Positions 55,262 to 57,421 of a stretch of DNA of 57,421 bases are shown piece by piece. The position numbers and the translations under genes are program-made. The stretch is from contig CAZKYC010000020.1 in the NCBI GenBank assembly GCA_964556895.1, forward strand, positions 1 through 57,421, given 5' to 3'. Origin of the DNA: Hinthialibacter sp964556895. Lineage in GTDB: Bacteria; Hinthialibacterota; Hinthialibacteria; Hinthialibacterales; Hinthialibacteraceae. Under the pieces are notes generated by a model that was not told where the DNA came from, ran no database searches, and saw only the letters and a list, made by a program, of their open reading frames with translations. Position 1 is the stretch's first letter. Each line of letters opens with the position of its first letter.

Positions 55262-55299
55262 TCACTTGAAAACGGTTTCTGACTCCAAGACTTTCATTC

Positions 55300-55790
55300 C
55301 GCCGAGCATTGGCTCTGATGCCGTTCTAGATGCGATTTCTGATGTTGTACAGATGCCGTGTCAAAGATGCGATGCCCGTTGCAATTCTGTTGTGTGTCCC
55401 GATGCTTTGCCTTGTTGCCATACCACTGAGCGTTGTGTGTTGTTCTGATGCTGGTTCTTGTTGCCGTACACGCTGCTGAGTCTGTTGAAATTCTGTTGCC
55501 GTACACGTTGCTGAGTCTGTTGTGTGCGCTGATGCCGTACTTGCTGATAATCCTGTTGTGAATTCCGCTGTCGTACTGTTGCTTGCGCTGATGTCGAGTC
55601 GGTTGCCGTGTCTGGTGCGTTGTCAAAGATGCCGTACTGTTGCGAATTCTGTTGCCGTAACCGATGTTGTTCCAAGGTGTCGTTCTGTTGCTGTGACTGA
55701 TGCTGATTCAAGTTGCCGTACTGTTGTGATGTCTGTTGTGTAAGTGCTCAGTCTGTTGTTGCCTGGTTGTGATGTCAAAGGTGTTGGCGA
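55300..55790. repeat. Degenerate short-unit direct-repeat tract
   Basis: On plus the tract is built from variants of CTGTTG, GTTGCCGTA, AATTCTGTTG and CTGATGC. The clearest pair is a 28-base unit at 55460-55487 and 55495-55522, one mismatch, period 35; GTCAAAGATG-type blocks recur three times. Because the plus strand is poor in TTA, CTA and TCA, minus-strand frames stay open and read as Gln/Asn/Thr-rich peptides, which I regard as a by-product. Origin unknown. Confidence 0.65.
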
Positions 55791-55922
55791 AACTAGGACG
55801 CTCGGGTCAGAACCGTAAAGTGTGTTGTTATTCCTCCTGTGAATCCAGGTTTGCGATTTGTCAGTAGGTGAGAGATTCAAAGAAGTATCAATCGCAATCG
55901 GGTATAACTAATTGCAGGTTGT

Positions 55923-56084
55923 ATGCCAAAGAATAACAAAGATGAGTATTTTAATGAAAAATATTTCTTGGAATCATGTAAGGAAAGCAATGATAGTACC
56001 TTATGGTATTTTTGGTTGGATGGATTCAGTGGCTGCATATATAAATACAGGCAGAATTTGATTGATAATATCAAGATTTTTTGA
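55923..56084 (+). CDS. Possible small protein (53 residues)
   Basis: ATG with AGG five bases upstream and an in-frame stop above it. Composition is hydrophilic and aromatic-rich (KDEYFNEKYFLES, WYFWLDGF). No family recognised. The surroundings are low in GC. The stop overlaps a near-palindrome, TTGACAACTTTGTCAA (56081-56096), similar in half-site to the one at 54967. Confidence 0.3.
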   Translation: MPKNNKDEYFNEKYFLESCKESNDSTLWYFWLDGFSGCIYKYRQNLIDNIKIF

Positions 56085-56149
56085 CAACTTTGTCAAAGAG
56101 AATCTGAGGCCAATGTCAACAAAGACAGAAATGATTGGGTGAATGCGCT

Positions 56150-57265
56150 TTAGTTAAGTGGAATGCGCCTGAATGGAACCCGTTTACCTGAAGACTTGGA
56201 GTACACAGCCTGAAAGCCATCGCCCTTTCTCGTGATTTCACCGCCATTTGATTCATAAAAAAAGCCAGTGATGGCGTATTGTTGGGGGCTAAGGTCTAAA
56301 TAGGCCTCTTCAAAAAACACTTCTCTTTTAGTGATCCAGATGAGTCTTTCTCCTAATGCCAAACCAACATGAGGTCGGTGAAGATAGACTTGTTGTGGAT
56401 CATGGTCTCTGACGTGATAAACGGTTCCTAGTATAAACGTAGAATTATCAGGGTGTTCGGGGCTAACCACGAGATTCCAGCCAAAGCCGTCGCCAATCCA
56501 GGCGTATTGCAAGGCATGAACATATATAACCAAATCTTTGTCTTGAATCATATAGGGGGGAGAATAGGCCTCAGTCTGCGACCATTCGTGGTCAACTTCA
56601 TGGACATCCCACAACCCATACCATGATCCAGCGAATGATTGAAACGAGGCGGTTGCAAATTCCTTAGCCACGCCAGTTTTAAATGAAACAGACAGGGTTT
56701 TGTCAGAAATGTCAAATCCGCTTAAGTTGTATTTATTGTTTAACTTAGGGTTAGAAATTTCTTTGAAATTCACCATTTCGCCAATCAGTGAGTTGAGTTC
56801 ATCATCAACGAAGGCTCTTCTAAACCGTTCCGCTTCGAGGGCTCCGCTGACCATTCTGTCAAAGCCGTCTTCTGGCATGGGTTTCGAATAGGCGAGGTTG
56901 CCATGGTCTTTATAAAGCCACTGGGTTTGAATCAGGTTGGATAAATTGGGATATCTGAATTGCTGGGCTTTGTTGATTGCCTGATAAGCGCCATCGACTC
57001 GAAAACTGCCTGATGGTTCTTGATTCATGGCGTGAAAGGCCAGGTAGCCCCATATCAATGCTCGAAGAACGAACCAACCTAAACCGACATAGAAAATGAA
57101 GAGCCCTTGGCTGAGCGTAAAACGAAGGGGATTGAGAAACTCTAGGGTATGACCAATAAAGAGATAGAACGCACACGCCATCAAAACAAGAAAGAACGGC
57201 CCGGCGCAATCATAGAAGAGTGAAACAAATAGTTGATTGGTCATAACGGTTTTAGAATATGACAT
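56150..57265 (-). CDS. Unrecognised membrane-anchored protein
   Basis: 371 residues from 57265. Two N-terminal hydrophobic segments (about 12-35, GPFFLVLMACAFYLFI; about 50-75, FIFYVGLGWFVLRALIWGY), then about 290 polar residues probably outside the cytoplasm, rich in Trp/Tyr and beta-like (SWYGLWDVHEVDHEWS, YAWIGDGFGWNLVVSP, ITKREVFFEEAYLDLSP). An open extension to 57382 reads through the repeat tail at 57296-57349 and is not considered coding. No strong ribosome site. I do not recognise the family. Confidence 0.65.
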   Translation of the reverse strand: MSYSKTVMTNQLFVSLFYDCAGPFFLVLMACAFYLFIGHTLEFLNPLRFTLSQGLFIFYVGLGWFVLRALIWGYLAFHAMNQEPSGSFRVDGAYQAINKAQQFRYPNLSNLIQTQWLYKDHGNLAYSKPMPEDGFDRMVSGALEAERFRRAFVDDELNSLIGEMVNFKEISNPKLNNKYNLSGFDISDKTLSVSFKTGVAKEFATASFQSFAGSWYGLWDVHEVDHEWSQTEAYSPPYMIQDKDLVIYVHALQYAWIGDGFGWNLVVSPEHPDNSTFILGTVYHVRDHDPQQVYLHRPHVGLALGERLIWITKREVFFEEAYLDLSPQQYAITGFFYESNGGEITRKGDGFQAVYSKSSGKRVPFRRIPLN

Positions 57266-57295
57266 TTCGTGTTGGATGCAAAGATAATAAAAAAA

Positions 57296-57391
57296 GGTTC
57301 TTCCGATATTTGAGTACTTCCCTTGCTGGATGACCTGGAATTTGGTCAAAAAAACGGCATTCGTCATATCAATAATAGACAATCCAACTCA
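57296..57391 (-). repeat. Composite-repeat tail (copy 3)
   Basis: Reverse complement of the 33468-33562 tail, with the 54-base distal block identical. Starts about 30 bases before the membrane-protein start codon. Confidence 0.93.
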
Positions 57392-57421
57392 GGCATGGGT
57401 GCAACTCTGTGAGCGCCTGTG
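57392..57421 (-). repeat. Palindromic repeat family B, copy B7 (cut by window end)
   Basis: GGCATGGGTGCAACTCT then GAGCGCCTGTG, the outer arm and inner landmark of family B in reverse orientation. The window stops in the middle of the palindrome. Confidence 0.9.

Noticed and set aside
55236..55743. Plus-strand Cys/Val-rich frames in the repeat tract
   Set aside because: Low-complexity output of the same repeats, interrupted by stops, with no ribosome site.
55300..55790. CRISPR array
   Set aside because: Units are short, degenerate and irregularly spaced, there are no unique equal-length spacers, and no cas genes occur.
55294..55880. Three overlapping minus-strand Gln/Thr-rich frames
   Set aside because: All three minus frames stay open because the repeat tract lacks TTA, CTA and TCA on plus. 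None has a convincing start or conserved pattern.
56081..56096. Near-palindrome TTGACAACTTTGTCAA as a terminator of the flanking genes
   Set aside because: No T run follows the stem on either strand, so a terminator is not supported.
1..57421. tRNA or rRNA genes
   Set aside because: No cloverleaf-type segments with a GTTCGAATCC-like T arm or rRNA-like stretches were noticed in the intergenic regions on reading both strands; a dedicated tRNA scan was not possible.

Overview
The window reads as one 57.4-kb contig from an uncultivated-type heterotrophic bacterium with roughly balanced GC. Many secreted or Tat-exported proteins carry DUF1080, DUF5060, sulfatase, Gfo/Idh/MocA, CotH and lamin-tail domains. 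That mix is typical of Planctomycetota/Verrucomicrobiota-like lineages and nearby candidate phyla (Hydrogenedentota or Hinthialibacterota-type); this assignment is inference from gene content only. Both window ends lie inside copies of the same dispersed repeat, so the boundaries look like assembly breaks at a repeat.

Layout. 1-395: repeat copies and leader. 396-5135: very large secreted CotH protein with four lamin-tail domains. 5235-11976: same-strand run of amidohydrolase, Tat-type oxidoreductase, GNAT, NAD epimerase, DapA-family aldolase and a DUF1080 lipoprotein, probably a small-molecule or sugar-derivative catabolic operon. 12160-16450 (minus strand): DUF1080 protein, then a secreted FAD oxidoreductase translationally coupled to an MFS transporter. 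16541-22745: AddB/AddA-type helicase-nuclease. 22752-23165: single-domain globin. 23588-28155: sucrose-phosphate synthase with fused phosphatase, coupled to sucrose synthase. 28159-28317: LuxR-type HTH remnant. 28522-35938: DUF5060 glycosidase-like protein, SDR with DUF2867, a two-FAS1-domain protein behind a clear promoter/operator, and a phosphatase-superfamily enzyme. 35947-37503: FeS photolyase. 37601-41823: CE15-like esterase, DUF5060 glycosidase and sulfatase, a glycan-degradation operon. 41903-42073: truncated type IV pilin gene. 42006-48672: tetronate-type sugar-acid cluster (oxidoreductase, MFS, otnC, otnK on minus; SMP-30 lactonase and isopropylmalate-dehydrogenase-like enzyme on plus). 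48818-51408: second sulfatase and a LamG protein. 51746-54842: globin-coupled histidine kinase and sigma-54 response regulator. 54843-56149: low-GC, largely gene-free region with a perfect palindrome, a structured-RNA candidate and a degenerate direct-repeat tract. 56150-57265: unknown membrane protein.

The common theme is extracellular glycan and sugar-acid breakdown (esterase, glycosidases, sulfatases, DUF1080 proteins, lactonase, sugar-acid kinase), with sucrose interconversion and a probable oxygen/NO-sensing two-component system. The least explained material is a family of 70-80-bp palindromic repeats (seven copies), two of them joined to a conserved roughly 95-bp tail, an unrelated 83-bp hairpin element, and the structured/repetitive region at 55.1-55.8 kb.
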